This document shows, one piece after another, positions 32,994 through 41,580 of a stretch of DNA of 64,000 nucleotides. A model generated the notes under the pieces. It did not search any database. It worked only from the letters and a program-made list of their open reading frames with translations, and was not told where the DNA came from. The DNA is from Burkholderiales bacterium (GTDB lineage: Bacteria; Pseudomonadota; Gammaproteobacteria; Burkholderiales; Burkholderiaceae_E): NCBI GenBank assembly GCA_026399835.1, contig JAPLQE010000029.1, positions 1-64,000 on the forward strand, read 5' to 3'. Made by a program: the position numbers and the translations under genes. Numbering within the stretch: the first letter of the stretch is position 1; each line of letters opens with the position of its first letter.

Positions 32994-33190
32994 GACGGAT
33001 TCCCGGTGCGCCGACGCGGCGCGACCTTCAGCATGGGCTGCGTGCCACCCAACCGTGCGAGGCGCCTGGCGCTCTCGCGCTCGATGAGCGCCTTCAGTGC
33101 CTCGCTCAACAGGGCAGTTCGATCCATCGGACCCGTCAGCTTCGCGGCCTTGGCCATCAACTCGTCATCGATGTTGATCGTGGTTCGCAT
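32990..33190 (-). CDS. vapB: VapB antitoxin, ribbon-helix-helix type
   Basis: A 66-residue antitoxin beginning MRTTINIDDELMAKAAKLTG, the standard type II VapB start, with ALLSEALKALIERESARRLARLGG. I chose the ATG at 33190 because it fits the family start and GGGAG lies 6 bases upstream; nine extra codons are possible. It is the first gene of its pair. Confidence 0.86.
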   Translation of the reverse strand: MRTTINIDDELMAKAAKLTGPMDRTALLSEALKALIERESARRLARLGGTQPMLKVAPRRRTGNPS

Positions 33191-33223
33191 GCCTCGGCTC
33201 CCAAAGAATGGACACAAAACATA

Positions 33224-33237
33224 GCATCAAATGATGC
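33224..33237 (-). promoter_or_regulatory. Operator of the RHH VapBC pair
   Basis: GCATCA-AA-TGATGC is a perfect 6-bp inverted repeat 33 bases before the VapB start; on the minus strand TATGTT (33216-33221) could be the -10 box. Confidence 0.45.
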
Positions 33238-33378
33238 CTGATGACGTGCCTGCAGACGCATCGGAACATCCCCGGAGGTTCTTGCGGGAGCGGGCAAACG
33301 ACGCCACCAGGCTCATGCCGCCGTAGGGGCCGCTCGTGGGCTGTTCAACAGCCTCCGCAAGAACTCGACGAGCCCCGC

Positions 33379-33404
33379 TATAATGACCAGTCTTCTGACT
33401 AGTC
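33379..33404 (+). promoter_or_regulatory. Promoter/operator of Phd-VapC copy B
   Basis: A perfect TATAAT (33379-33384) is followed directly by GACCAGTC (33385-33392) and GACTAGTC (33397-33404), 4 bases apart. The two half-sites are in reversed order relative to copy A. Occupation by the antitoxin would block the promoter start. Confidence 0.6.
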
Positions 33405-33414
33405 ACCAACAACG

Positions 33415-33672
33415 ATGAAGAGCTGGCCCGTCCAGGACGCCAAGGCGCGCTTCAGCGAGTTCCTCGAGACCTGCCTGGCCGAGGGACCGCAGCTCGTCAC
33501 CCGGCGCGGCGCGGAGGCGGCGGTGCTGGTGTCGATCGACCAGTGGCGTCGTCTCCAGGAGCAGGCGCGGCCATCGTTGAAGGCCTTGCTGCTGGCCGAA
33601 GACGCCCGGACGGAATTCAAGGTCCCGGCACGCGGCCGCGCCAAGCGCCGGCCGCCGATCGCCGAGGACTGA
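33415..33672 (+). CDS. Phd/YefM-type antitoxin, copy B
   Basis: An 85-residue antitoxin nearly identical to copy A (29600-29857), with Ala instead of Ser in RRGAEAAVL and Glu instead of Gly before the final Asp. Many third-base differences separate the two. The ATG lies 10 bases after the second operator half-site; no strong ribosome-binding site is visible. Confidence 0.87.
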   Translation: MKSWPVQDAKARFSEFLETCLAEGPQLVTRRGAEAAVLVSIDQWRRLQEQARPSLKALLLAEDARTEFKVPARGRAKRRPPIAED

Positions 33673-33674
33673 CG

Positions 33675-34091
33675 GTGTTCCTGCTCGACACGAACGTCGT
33701 CTCCGAGCTTCGGCGACCCCGGCCGCACGGTGCGGTGCTCGGATGGATGCAGGCGACCGACGACGCGGACCTGCACCTGTCGGCCGTCACGCTGGGCGAA
33801 CTGCAGGCAGGCATCGAGCTCACGCGCGCGCAGAATCCCGACAAGGCGGCCGAGCTGCAGCGCTGGCTGGACGCGGTCGAAGCCCAGTACGCGGTGCTGC
33901 CGATGGACGGACGGACGTTCCGGGAGTGGGCGCGGCTGATGCACGCGCGCTCGGACACGCTGTACGAGGACGCGATGATCGCGGCCACCGCACGCGTCCA
34001 CGGCCTGACGGTCGTGACCCGCAACGTCAAGGACTTCCGGGTCTTCGACGTGCCGCTGCTCGACCCGTTCGAGGTGGTGCGCAAGCGGTGA
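33675..34091 (+). CDS. vapC: VapC/FitB-like PIN toxin, copy B
   Basis: A 138-residue PIN toxin with a GTG start 2 bases after the antitoxin stop. All acidic positions are kept (LLDTNVVSEL, TLGELQAGIE, TLYEDAMIAATA). It differs from copy A at six positions (for example A/G, R/Q, D/N, G/D), all outside the acidic positions. Selection seems to have kept both copies. Confidence 0.86.
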   Translation: MFLLDTNVVSELRRPRPHGAVLGWMQATDDADLHLSAVTLGELQAGIELTRAQNPDKAAELQRWLDAVEAQYAVLPMDGRTFREWARLMHARSDTLYEDAMIAATARVHGLTVVTRNVKDFRVFDVPLLDPFEVVRKR

Positions 34092-34219
34092 GCGGCAAAG
34101 GGATGAAGCGATGGGCCGAGATCGACACATCGAGCTCGTATGTCGATTTTGTGCCTCCAGATCGACTTGTTCGGGCGTCACGTCGATCGGTTGGCCATGT
34201 CCGACAATCAGGCTCAGTT

Positions 34220-34241
34220 TCTAGATGCTTTGCCATATGCC
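34220..34241 (+). promoter_or_regulatory. Half-destroyed VapB operator at the deletion joint
   Basis: The right arm CATATGCC (34234-34241) and the spacer remain, but the left arm reads TCTAGATG instead of GGCATATG. The change falls exactly where the fic deletion joins the leader, so the deletion removed half of the operator. Confidence 0.55.
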
Positions 34242-34263
34242 ACCCCACCCCTCGGAGGCCCAC

Positions 34264-34491
34264 GTGACCGAGCGCCGCGCCGCGTTATTCCGAAACGGCC
34301 GCAACCAGGCTGTCCTCATCCCTCGTGAACTGGAGATGGACGGATCCGAGGTGCTGATCCGCAAGGAAGGCGACACCCTCATCCTGACGCCCATCCGCAC
34401 GCACACGCTCCGCGACCTGTTGGCGTCTTGGGCGCCGCTGGAGGACACACTGCCGGAGGTGGAGGACCTGCCGGTCCAGCCGCTCCGATGA
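34264..34491 (+). CDS. Orphan VapB-like antitoxin, copy B
   Basis: A 75-residue copy of the VapB at 31614, with a GTG start after the same GGAGG. It has no VapC after it; the next gene is an unrelated fic. In the DNA-binding stretch QAVRIPRE the first Arg is replaced by Leu, and the C-terminus ends differently (VQPLR). Together with the broken operator this suggests a decaying or repurposed antitoxin. It may still bind the VapC at 31847. Confidence 0.75.
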   Translation: MTERRAALFRNGRNQAVLIPRELEMDGSEVLIRKEGDTLILTPIRTHTLRDLLASWAPLEDTLPEVEDLPVQPLR

Positions 34492-34520
34492 AAGCCCGCT
34501 TGGGCACTGGCGGCTCACAA

Positions 34521-34564
34521 TAAAGCGTGCTTTAATTTGAACCAGACAATTAAAGCCTGCTTCA
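34521..34564 (+). promoter_or_regulatory. Tandem operators of fic 2
   Basis: TAAAGCGTGCTTTA (34521-34534) is a perfect dyad and TAAAGCCTGCTTCA (34551-34564) repeats it with one mismatch. Their centres are 30 bases apart and the second ends one base before the ATG. The spacing, near three helical turns, suggests cooperative binding by the Fic protein's own winged helix or another regulator. Confidence 0.55.
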
Positions 34565-34565
34565 C

Positions 34566-35714
34566 ATGCCCCGAACCACCGGCACCGAGATCACCACGAC
34601 CACGCTCGGCGAGTCGGTCCGTGCCTTCGTGCCGCACCCGCTGCCGCCGGCCGACCCGTCTCTGGCACCGGCCTGCTTCGACGACCTGAACCGGCAGGCC
34701 GAACTGGCGCTGGCACGTCTCGCCGGGGTGTCGGGTCTGGTTCCATCGGTGGACTGGCTGCTCTACAGCGCGATCCGGAAGGAGGCGCTGCTCACCTCGC
34801 AGATCGAGGGCACCCAGGCGACGCTGACCGACCTGTTCGACGAGGAAGCCGGCCTGAAGGTCAGCAACACCGACGACGTCGAAGAGGTCACCAACTACCT
34901 GCGCGCCTTCCGCTGGGTTCAAGGGCAGCTGAGCGACCGGCAAGGCTTGCCGATCAGCGTTCGGCTGCTGTGCGAGGCGCACCGTCTGCTCCGGAACGGC
35001 GTTCGCGGCGCCGGCAAGCAGCCCGGTGAACTGCGCCGCTCGCAGAACTGGATCGGCGGCACGCGGCCGGGCAATGCCGCCTTCGTGCCGCCCCCGCCCC
35101 AGCAGGTGGCCGATCTGCTGACGCAGCTGGAGCGCTACATCCACGCCGTCGACGTCGACCTGCCGCCGCTCGTCAGGGTCGCGCTGATCCACGCCCAGTT
35201 CGAGACCATCCATCCCTTCCTGGATGGCAACGGACGCATCGGGCGATTGCTGATCGCCACGCTGATGGAGCACTGGCGCTTGCTCGAGGCGCCGCTGATG
35301 TACCTGAGCGGATACCTCAAGCAGCACCAGGCCGAGTACTACCGACGCCTGTCGGCCATTCGCAGCGACGGTGACTGGGAAGGCTGGGTGTCGTTCTTCC
35401 TCGAAGGCGTGGCCGCGGCGTCGGCGGAGGCCGAGCGCAGCATCATCGAGGTGGCCAGCCTCATCACGGCCGACCGAAGGCGACTGCTGGCGTCCCCCAA
35501 GGCGGGGCCGACCGGCTATCGCCTGTTCGAACTGCTGCCGATGATGCCGCGCTTCAGCGTCGAGCACGTTCGCCAGCGACTGGGGACGACGTTTCCGACC
35601 GCGAGCGCCGCCATCCGGTTGCTCGAAGAGCTCGACATCGTGGCTGAGCTCACGGGCCAGAAGAAGAACCGCGTCTACAGCTATCAGGCGTACGTGAACC
35701 TGCTCTCAGGGTGA
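34566..35714 (+). CDS. Fic-domain protein 2 (self-inhibited class)
   Basis: A 382-residue Fic protein. The inhibitory helix is T77-S-Q-I-E81-G82 and the catalytic HPFLDGNGRIGR begins at H216. It has a DUF4172-like N-terminus and a C-terminal winged helix (RFSVEHVRQRLGTTFPTASAAIRLLEEL) that could bind DNA. It is not a close copy of fic 1. It carries its inhibitor in cis, so no antitoxin gene is needed. No room for a ribosome-binding site outside the operator is seen; the leader is very short. Confidence 0.88.
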   Translation: MPRTTGTEITTTTLGESVRAFVPHPLPPADPSLAPACFDDLNRQAELALARLAGVSGLVPSVDWLLYSAIRKEALLTSQIEGTQATLTDLFDEEAGLKVSNTDDVEEVTNYLRAFRWVQGQLSDRQGLPISVRLLCEAHRLLRNGVRGAGKQPGELRRSQNWIGGTRPGNAAFVPPPPQQVADLLTQLERYIHAVDVDLPPLVRVALIHAQFETIHPFLDGNGRIGRLLIATLMEHWRLLEAPLMYLSGYLKQHQAEYYRRLSAIRSDGDWEGWVSFFLEGVAAASAEAERSIIEVASLITADRRRLLASPKAGPTGYRLFELLPMMPRFSVEHVRQRLGTTFPTASAAIRLLEELDIVAELTGQKKNRVYSYQAYVNLLSG

Positions 35715-35859
35715 GGATGTCCCGCAAGTCCGGCTGTCGCCACGGGTTGCCCGGGAATGTCGCGAATCCTGAAGCACGGGCGCGGCGCCAACCACCCGGA
35801 TTTGCATCTTCCCGTCCTCCGATGCACGGTGTCGCCTCTCCAGAATCCCCTCGTCCCAG

Positions 35860-37311
35860 ATGCCCGCTCCCCACAGCCCCCGCAGCCCCCTCACCCGCCT
35901 GATCCCCAAGCCCCGCCTCGACCGCGTCCTCGGCCTGCCCGAACGCGCCCAGCGTCTGTCCACCGGCACCAAGACCGCGCTGCTGTTCGCAGCCCTCGCG
36001 CTCATCGCGATCGCGGTCGCCGTCCTCGACCCGCGCCCCAGCCTGCGGCACGTGAAGGTCACGATCGCCTCCGGCGCACCCTCGGGCCAGTACCACGCCA
36101 CGGTGGCACGCATCGCCGGGGAGGTCGGGCGCGAGCACGGGCGGGTCGACAACCTGGCGTCGGCGGGGTCGGTCGAGAACGTGGCGCGGCTGGTGGCGGC
36201 GCGCCGCTCGTGCGAGGTGCACTTCGCGCTGGTGCAGGACGGCGTGGACTGGCCGCGCGACAGCGGGCTCGAGCTGATCGGCCGGCTGCCGCGCGCCGAG
36301 ACGCTGCTGCTGCTCGGTCGCGAAGCGGACCGGATCCGCTCGGTGGACGACCTGCGCGGGCTGCGGGTGGGCATCGGCCCGGAAGGCAGCGGCACGGCGG
36401 CGCTCGTACGGCGGGTGTTCGGCCCCCTCGCGGAACTGGGCATGACGCTGTCGACGCAGCCGATCGACGAGCAGCTCGATCGCCTGCAGCGCGGCGCGCT
36501 GGACCTGGGCGCGATGGTGATCGACGAGGATGCGACGCTCGCAGTGGAGGCGGTGCGCACGCGCGGCCTGCAGATCGTGGACCTGCCGGACGCGCAGGCC
36601 CTCGCGCGCCGGCTCGGCTTCGCGGCGGCGGGCACGATCGCGTCGGGGCAGTACGACTACGTGCGGCGCCTGCCGCGCGAGGCCAAGCACGTGCTGCGGG
36701 TGGACACGCTGCTGGTGGGCAACGGCTGCGCGTCGCTGTCGCGCACGCAGGGGCTGATGACGGCGGTGGCGGCGGTGTTCCCGACCTTCGTGCGCCACAA
36801 CCGCGGCGAGCCCAACGCGACGGGGCTGCCGCTCAATCCGGTGGCGCGCGGCTTCTTCGACGACGAGGGGCCGGACGTGATGGGGCGCTTCGCGCCGTGG
36901 CTGGTGGACCTGATGCCCTCGGCGAGCTGGATGCAGCTGGTGGTGGGCTTCTCGATGCTCTTCAGCGCGATGACGCTGTGGCACCGCTTCCGGCTCTGGC
37001 GGATCGACGCGCTGCGCGTGCAGATCGAGCGCGACGTGCCGGCGCTCTTCGGGGCGGGCACGACGGTGGGCGACATCGAGGCCATGGCGCCGTCGGAGCG
37101 GCACCGCGGCGACGAGACGCGGGCGGGGGTGGATGCGCTGATCGAGCGGCTCTCGGCCCTGTCGGCGCGCTGCCGGCGCCACTCGCTGTCGGTGGTGGTG
37201 CCGATGGGGCAGGAGATGTCGTACCGCTACCAGGAGACGCTGGTGGCGGACCTCACGCACGCGCTGCGGGCCTTCCGGGAGCGGCTGGGGCCTCCCGCAC
37301 CGCCGCATTGA
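35860..37311 (+). CDS. TAXI-family TRAP transporter binding protein, membrane-anchored
   Basis: A 483-residue protein. A membrane helix at about 38-56 is followed by a TAXI-type solute-binding domain (VTIASGAPSGQYHATVARIAGEV, LRGLRVGIGPEGSGT, LDLGAMVIDEDAT). A second membrane helix near 370-390 and a cytoplasmic tail follow. Standard TAXI binding proteins are soluble and end before the second helix. No TRAP permease gene is adjacent, so the protein may act as a sensor or as a partner of a distant transporter. Confidence 0.8.
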   Translation: MPAPHSPRSPLTRLIPKPRLDRVLGLPERAQRLSTGTKTALLFAALALIAIAVAVLDPRPSLRHVKVTIASGAPSGQYHATVARIAGEVGREHGRVDNLASAGSVENVARLVAARRSCEVHFALVQDGVDWPRDSGLELIGRLPRAETLLLLGREADRIRSVDDLRGLRVGIGPEGSGTAALVRRVFGPLAELGMTLSTQPIDEQLDRLQRGALDLGAMVIDEDATLAVEAVRTRGLQIVDLPDAQALARRLGFAAAGTIASGQYDYVRRLPREAKHVLRVDTLLVGNGCASLSRTQGLMTAVAAVFPTFVRHNRGEPNATGLPLNPVARGFFDDEGPDVMGRFAPWLVDLMPSASWMQLVVGFSMLFSAMTLWHRFRLWRIDALRVQIERDVPALFGAGTTVGDIEAMAPSERHRGDETRAGVDALIERLSALSARCRRHSLSVVVPMGQEMSYRYQETLVADLTHALRAFRERLGPPAPPH

Positions 37312-37387
37312 CGCCCTCCCCCGCGCCAAGCCACACTCGCCGCGCTGCCGCCGACGAGCGGCACCCTAACGAAGGAACGGAGGAGAC

Positions 37388-38770
37388 ATGCTCAGGAAAG
37401 GCGTCCTCGCCGCGCTCGCCGCGTCGGTGCTCTCGGTCACCGCTGGCGGTGCCTCGGCCCAGGAAAAGCTGGTCGTCTGGTTCACCAAGGGGTTCTATCC
37501 CGCGGAGGACCGGGCGCTCGACACGATGATCTACCGGTTCGAGCAGAAGACGGGGGTGAAGGTCGACCTGTCGCTCTACCCGGTCCAGGACGTCATTCCC
37601 AAGACGGTCGCCGCGCTCGACTCGCGCTCGCCGCCGGACGTGGCCTTCGGCCACACCTTCGACTTCCAGGTGGCGGGCAAGTGGGCGAGCGAGGGCAAGC
37701 TGCTCGACCTCTCCGATGTCCTCACGCCGATGAAGGACAAGTTCCTGCCGAACACGCTGTCGACGACCCTGCTGGCGGGTCCGAACGGCAAGAAGGCGTA
37801 CTACGCGGCGCCGGTCTACCAGCAGACGATGCACGTGCAGTACTGGATCGACATGCTGGCCGAGGCGGGCTTCAAGCCCTCGGACGTGCCCAAGGGCTGG
37901 AAGGAGTACTGGAGCTTCTGGTGCGACAAGGTGCAGCCGGCGCACCGCTCCAAGTCGGGCAAGCGCACCTTCGCGATCGGTCACCCGATGGGGGTGGAGG
38001 GCACGGACTCGTTCTTCAGCTTCCACCAGTTCATGCTGGCGCACAACGTGCAGATCGTGGACGACGGCGGCAAGGTGCTGCTGGGCGAGCCGAAGAACCG
38101 CGCCGGCCTGATCGCGGCGCTCAAGGACTACACCGACATCGCGGGCAAGGGCTGCACGCCGCCGTCGGCGATCAGCTGGAAGGATCCGGACAACAACGTC
38201 GCCTTCCACAACAAGACCACGCTGATGACGCACAACGCGACGATCTCGATCGCCGCGAAGTGGCTCGACGACATGAACAACCAGACGCTGACGGCGGAGC
38301 AGCGCGCCCAGGCGAAGAAGAACTACGAGGAGCTGATCGCCACGGCGCAATGGCCGAACAAGCCGGACGGCCGGCCGATGAGCTACCTGGCGGCGATCAA
38401 GGTCGCGGTGGCCTTCAGCGGCACGAAGAACGAGAAGCGGGCGAAGGAGTTCATCGCGTTCATGATGGAAGACTCGAACCTGATCCCCTACACCGAGGGC
38501 TCGCTGGGCCGCTGGTATCCGGTGACGCAGGGCGGCGCGGACCGCACGTTCTGGACGGGCGAGGACAAGCACCGCAAGGCGGTGTCGGAGCAGTTCCGCG
38601 CGGGCACGGGCACCTTCCCGTTCACGCGCAACTGGCGGTTCACGATCCTGAACAACGAGAACGTCTGGGCCAAGGCGATGAGCCGCATCGTCAACGACAA
38701 GTGGACGCCCGAGCGCGCGGCCGACGAGCTGATCGAGCGCGTCAAGCAGGTCGCGGGCAAGCAGTCGTGA
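37388..38770 (+). CDS. ABC transporter substrate-binding protein (carbohydrate/glycerol-phosphate type)
   Basis: A 460-residue periplasmic protein with a clear signal peptide (LRKGVLAALAASVLSVTAGGASAQ, split after AQ-like site). The mature part starts KLVVWFTKGFYPAED and has the type I extracellular solute-binding fold of UgpB/MalE. A strong GGAGGAGAC precedes the ATG. Two permease genes follow at 20 and 6 bases, forming an importer operon. The solute cannot be told from sequence; sugars, polyols or glycerophospho-compounds are typical. Confidence 0.88.
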   Translation: MLRKGVLAALAASVLSVTAGGASAQEKLVVWFTKGFYPAEDRALDTMIYRFEQKTGVKVDLSLYPVQDVIPKTVAALDSRSPPDVAFGHTFDFQVAGKWASEGKLLDLSDVLTPMKDKFLPNTLSTTLLAGPNGKKAYYAAPVYQQTMHVQYWIDMLAEAGFKPSDVPKGWKEYWSFWCDKVQPAHRSKSGKRTFAIGHPMGVEGTDSFFSFHQFMLAHNVQIVDDGGKVLLGEPKNRAGLIAALKDYTDIAGKGCTPPSAISWKDPDNNVAFHNKTTLMTHNATISIAAKWLDDMNNQTLTAEQRAQAKKNYEELIATAQWPNKPDGRPMSYLAAIKVAVAFSGTKNEKRAKEFIAFMMEDSNLIPYTEGSLGRWYPVTQGGADRTFWTGEDKHRKAVSEQFRAGTGTFPFTRNWRFTILNNENVWAKAMSRIVNDKWTPERAADELIERVKQVAGKQS

Positions 38771-38790
38771 GCCACGCACGCGGCTGACCG

Positions 38791-39705
38791 ATGTCGGCGA
38801 GCGCACCGTCGATCGAGCCGGTCGCGCCTTCGGGCGCGGCCGGCTCGCGCGCGCGCCGCACGGGGCCGTACCGGCCCGCGTCCTGGAACACGGTGGGGCT
38901 GCTGCTGGTCGTCCCGTACGCGCTGCTGTTCCTGTTCTTCGTGCTCTATCCGGTGCTCTACGGGTTCTCGCTGGCCCGCGACCCGCAGAGCTACGTGCGG
39001 CTGTGGCAGGACCCGGTCTTCGGGAACGCGGTGCTGAACTCGGCGCTGTTCCTGCTGGTGGTGGTCAACGTCAAGTTCGTGCTCGCGCTGTTCCTCTCGG
39101 GGTTCTTCGTGCACGAGCGCTGGTGGATCCGCATCCTGGCGGTGCTCTTCATCCTGCCGTGGGCGGTGCCGTCGATCCCGACGATCCTGTCGTTCCGCTT
39201 CATGCTGAACCCCGAGTGGGGGATCATCAACACGCTGTACTTCAACTTCACCTCGCTCGACGGGCCGAACTGGCTGAACGACCGCTGGATCGCGTTCTCG
39301 ATGGCGGGGATGGTCCACATCTGGAAGTCGCTGCCGTTCTGGACGCTGATCCTGGTCACCGGACGGCTCGCGATCAGCAAGGACCTCTACGAGGCGGCCT
39401 CGGTGGACGGCGCGTCGCGCTGGCAGCAGTTCCGCCACATCACCTGGCCGTCGATCAGCACGCTCTACATCACCTGCACGCTGCTCTCGATGATCTGGAC
39501 GCTGGGCGACTTCAACAGCGTCTACCTGCTGACCGGCGGCGGCCCCTCGGACCTCACGCATGTGCTGGCCACGCTCGGCATCCGCTACCTGAGGCTCGAT
39601 CAGGTCGACATGGCGATGGCGACGATCGTGGTCGCGACACCCCTGGTGCTGCCGCTGATGGTCTACATGATGAAGCGCCTGTCGCGCGGACCGGGCGAGG
39701 ACTGA
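38791..39705 (+). CDS. ABC transporter permease, MalF/UgpA type
   Basis: A 304-residue inner-membrane protein with six predicted helices. The first follows RPASWNTVGLLLVVPYALLFLFF. The EAA loop that docks the ATPase is EAASVDGASRWQQFRHITWP. It pairs with the MalG-type permease 6 bases downstream. It is a subunit of the importer that begins at 37388. Confidence 0.9.
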   Translation: MSASAPSIEPVAPSGAAGSRARRTGPYRPASWNTVGLLLVVPYALLFLFFVLYPVLYGFSLARDPQSYVRLWQDPVFGNAVLNSALFLLVVVNVKFVLALFLSGFFVHERWWIRILAVLFILPWAVPSIPTILSFRFMLNPEWGIINTLYFNFTSLDGPNWLNDRWIAFSMAGMVHIWKSLPFWTLILVTGRLAISKDLYEAASVDGASRWQQFRHITWPSISTLYITCTLLSMIWTLGDFNSVYLLTGGGPSDLTHVLATLGIRYLRLDQVDMAMATIVVATPLVLPLMVYMMKRLSRGPGED

Positions 39706-39711
39706 CGCGCG

Positions 39712-40548
39712 ATGCGACGCCTGATGAACGAGGCCGGCCTGTGGCTGATCGGCATCCCGGTCTTCCTGTGGACCGTGCTGCCGCTCTACCACATGATGCT
39801 GTTCGCGCTCTCGACCAAGGACAGCGCGTTCTCGGGCAAGCTCTGGCCGCAGCCCGCGACGCTGCGCAACTTCGAGATCGTGCTCTCGCAGCAGCACCAC
39901 TACCTGGGCAACTTCTGGGCGCAGCTCGGCTCGAGCGTGCTGATCGCCGCGGCCACCGGCGTGCTGACGCTTGCGGTCGCGACCTCGGCCGCCTTCGCGA
40001 TCAGCCGGCTGCGCGTGCGGGGCGGACGCTGGGTGATGAACGCGGCGCTCTTCACCTACTTCATCCCGGCCGCCTTCCTCGCGGTGCCGATGTACAAGAC
40101 GATGGGCCTGTACGGGCTGCTGAACAACCGCTGGGCGATGATCATCGCGATGGTCACGCTCGCCTCGCCGTACGCGATCTGGGTGCTCAAGCAGGCCTCC
40201 GACAAGCTGCCCGTGGAGCTCGACGAGGCGGCGATCATGGACGGCGCGACCGCGATGCAGCTCTTCCGGCTGGTCTACCTGCCGCTGATGGTGCCCTCGC
40301 TGGTGGCGATCGGCGTGTACGCGGTGCTGCTCGCCTGGAACGAGTACCTGTACGCCTTCCTGCTGCTGTCCGACGAGCGCGAGATCACGCTCGCGGTGGC
40401 GCTCGGACTGTTCCTGTCGGCCGACGACTCGCCGTGGGAACTGCTGATGGCCACCGGCGTGCTCTATGCGCTGCCGCCGGCGGCGATCTACTACGCGTTC
40501 AAGCGCTACATGGTGTCGGGCCTGACGGCGGGCGCGGTCAAGAGCTGA
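39712..40548 (+). CDS. ABC transporter permease, MalG/UgpE type
   Basis: A 278-residue permease with six helices and the EAA loop ELDEAAIMDGATAMQLFRLVYLP. It is the last gene of the importer operon. No ATP-binding subunit follows; a minus-strand gene begins 19 bases away. The transporter must use an ATPase encoded elsewhere. CTGAG-GCCGG-CTCAG (40545-40559) forms a small hairpin at the stop without a T run. Confidence 0.9.
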   Translation: MRRLMNEAGLWLIGIPVFLWTVLPLYHMMLFALSTKDSAFSGKLWPQPATLRNFEIVLSQQHHYLGNFWAQLGSSVLIAAATGVLTLAVATSAAFAISRLRVRGGRWVMNAALFTYFIPAAFLAVPMYKTMGLYGLLNNRWAMIIAMVTLASPYAIWVLKQASDKLPVELDEAAIMDGATAMQLFRLVYLPLMVPSLVAIGVYAVLLAWNEYLYAFLLLSDEREITLAVALGLFLSADDSPWELLMATGVLYALPPAAIYYAFKRYMVSGLTAGAVKS

Positions 40549-40567
40549 GGCCGGCTCAGGCGTCGCA

Positions 40568-41374
40568 TCAGCCCGCCCCGTGCCCGACCGTGAAGTCGTT
40601 GCGCCCGTCCCGGTCCATGCCGCGCAGCAGCCAGAGCGGCCGTGTCGAGAAGTCCACCGTGTACCCGCTGCCGTCCCCCGGCTTCATCAGCGTGCGGTCG
40701 AACAGCGAGGTCGACGGCATGTAGCGGATCGCGACGCCCGCGCGGCGCTTCGGCGAGCGGTTCGCGGCGGCACCGTGGATCATGTAGACGTCGTGCATCG
40801 ACATCTGCCCCGGCTCGAGCTCGATGTCGACGGCCTGCGTGACATCGAACGCGCTGTCCTCGGTGCGCTGGTTCAGGACCAGGTCGGTGCGCGCCTCGGT
40901 CAGGTGCGGCAGCAGCACGCGGTCGCGGTGCGAGCCGGGGATCACCCGCAGGCAGCCGTTCTCGACCTTCGACTCGTCGAGCGCGACCCAGATGGTGCAG
41001 GTGGCGAGCGGGCGGATCGGCCAGTAGTGGCCGTCCTGATGCCAGGGGGTCTCGAGGCCGTCGCCGCCGGGCTTGCAGAAGATCTGGCAGCCCCAGAGGA
41101 TCACGTCCTCGCCGATGAGCTGCGCGACCATGTCGATGAGCGCGGGGTCGCGCGCGAGCTCGAGGAAGTCGGCGCTGCCGCGCACGCCCTCGGCGTTCTT
41201 GCCCTCGATGTGGATGCTGACCAGCCGCTCGGGGCGGATGTCGGGGTTCTCGCGGATCAGCCGGTCGAGCGTGCCGCGCAGGTGCGCGAGGCGGTCGTCG
41301 GGGATGCGGTACGGGGGAACGATCCAGCCTTCGCGCTGGTAGCGGGCGATGTCGTCGGGGGCGAGCCGGGCCAT
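40568..41374 (-). CDS. Phytanoyl-CoA dioxygenase-like Fe(II)/2-oxoglutarate enzyme
   Basis: A 268-residue PhyH-family oxygenase. The iron triad is H112-x-D114 (WHQDGHYW) and H200 (MIHGAAANRS), with a following RRAGVAIRY that supplies the 2-oxoglutarate Arg. It would hydroxylate a small substrate. I chose the ATG at 41374 because GAGGAG lies 7 bases upstream and PhyH proteins start near there. It converges on the ABC importer operon, so a shared substrate is possible but unproven. Confidence 0.85.
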   Translation of the reverse strand: MARLAPDDIARYQREGWIVPPYRIPDDRLAHLRGTLDRLIRENPDIRPERLVSIHIEGKNAEGVRGSADFLELARDPALIDMVAQLIGEDVILWGCQIFCKPGGDGLETPWHQDGHYWPIRPLATCTIWVALDESKVENGCLRVIPGSHRDRVLLPHLTEARTDLVLNQRTEDSAFDVTQAVDIELEPGQMSMHDVYMIHGAAANRSPKRRAGVAIRYMPSTSLFDRTLMKPGDGSGYTVDFSTRPLWLLRGMDRDGRNDFTVGHGAG

Positions 41375-41580
41375 GGTGTGTCTCCTCGAAGCCCGGCGCG
41401 GCATGGGCGCCGGGGCGTGCGGACAGTGTATGCCGCCGCCCGCCGGCCGGGCCCGCGCCGTTCCGACCGGCGACGCGCGCGGGCCGTGACCCTTGACGCG
41501 CCCACTGCCACGGGAAGAAGCTCCTCCCCGACCGGTCCACCCGGCAGCATCCACGACATGCACCCCCAGGAGGAGACACC

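Larger units (their letters stand above)
33377..34224 (+). repeat. Duplicated block, copy B (Phd-VapC plus fic leader, fic deleted)
   Basis: Homologous to 29562-30409 without indels wherever I checked. At 34224 the homology jumps to the vapB operator of copy A (31576 onward), which removes about 1.17 kb that in copy A contains the fic gene. The joint lies inside the vapB operator. Confidence 0.75.

Noticed and set aside
94-35714. Superintegron cassette array as explanation for the many TA modules
   Set aside because: No integron integrase and no attC-like repeated sites between modules; genes lie on both strands with their own promoters.
40545-40559. Rho-independent terminator after the ABC importer operon
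   Set aside because: The stem is only 5 bp, overlaps the stop codon and has no T run; I mention it only in the gene entry.
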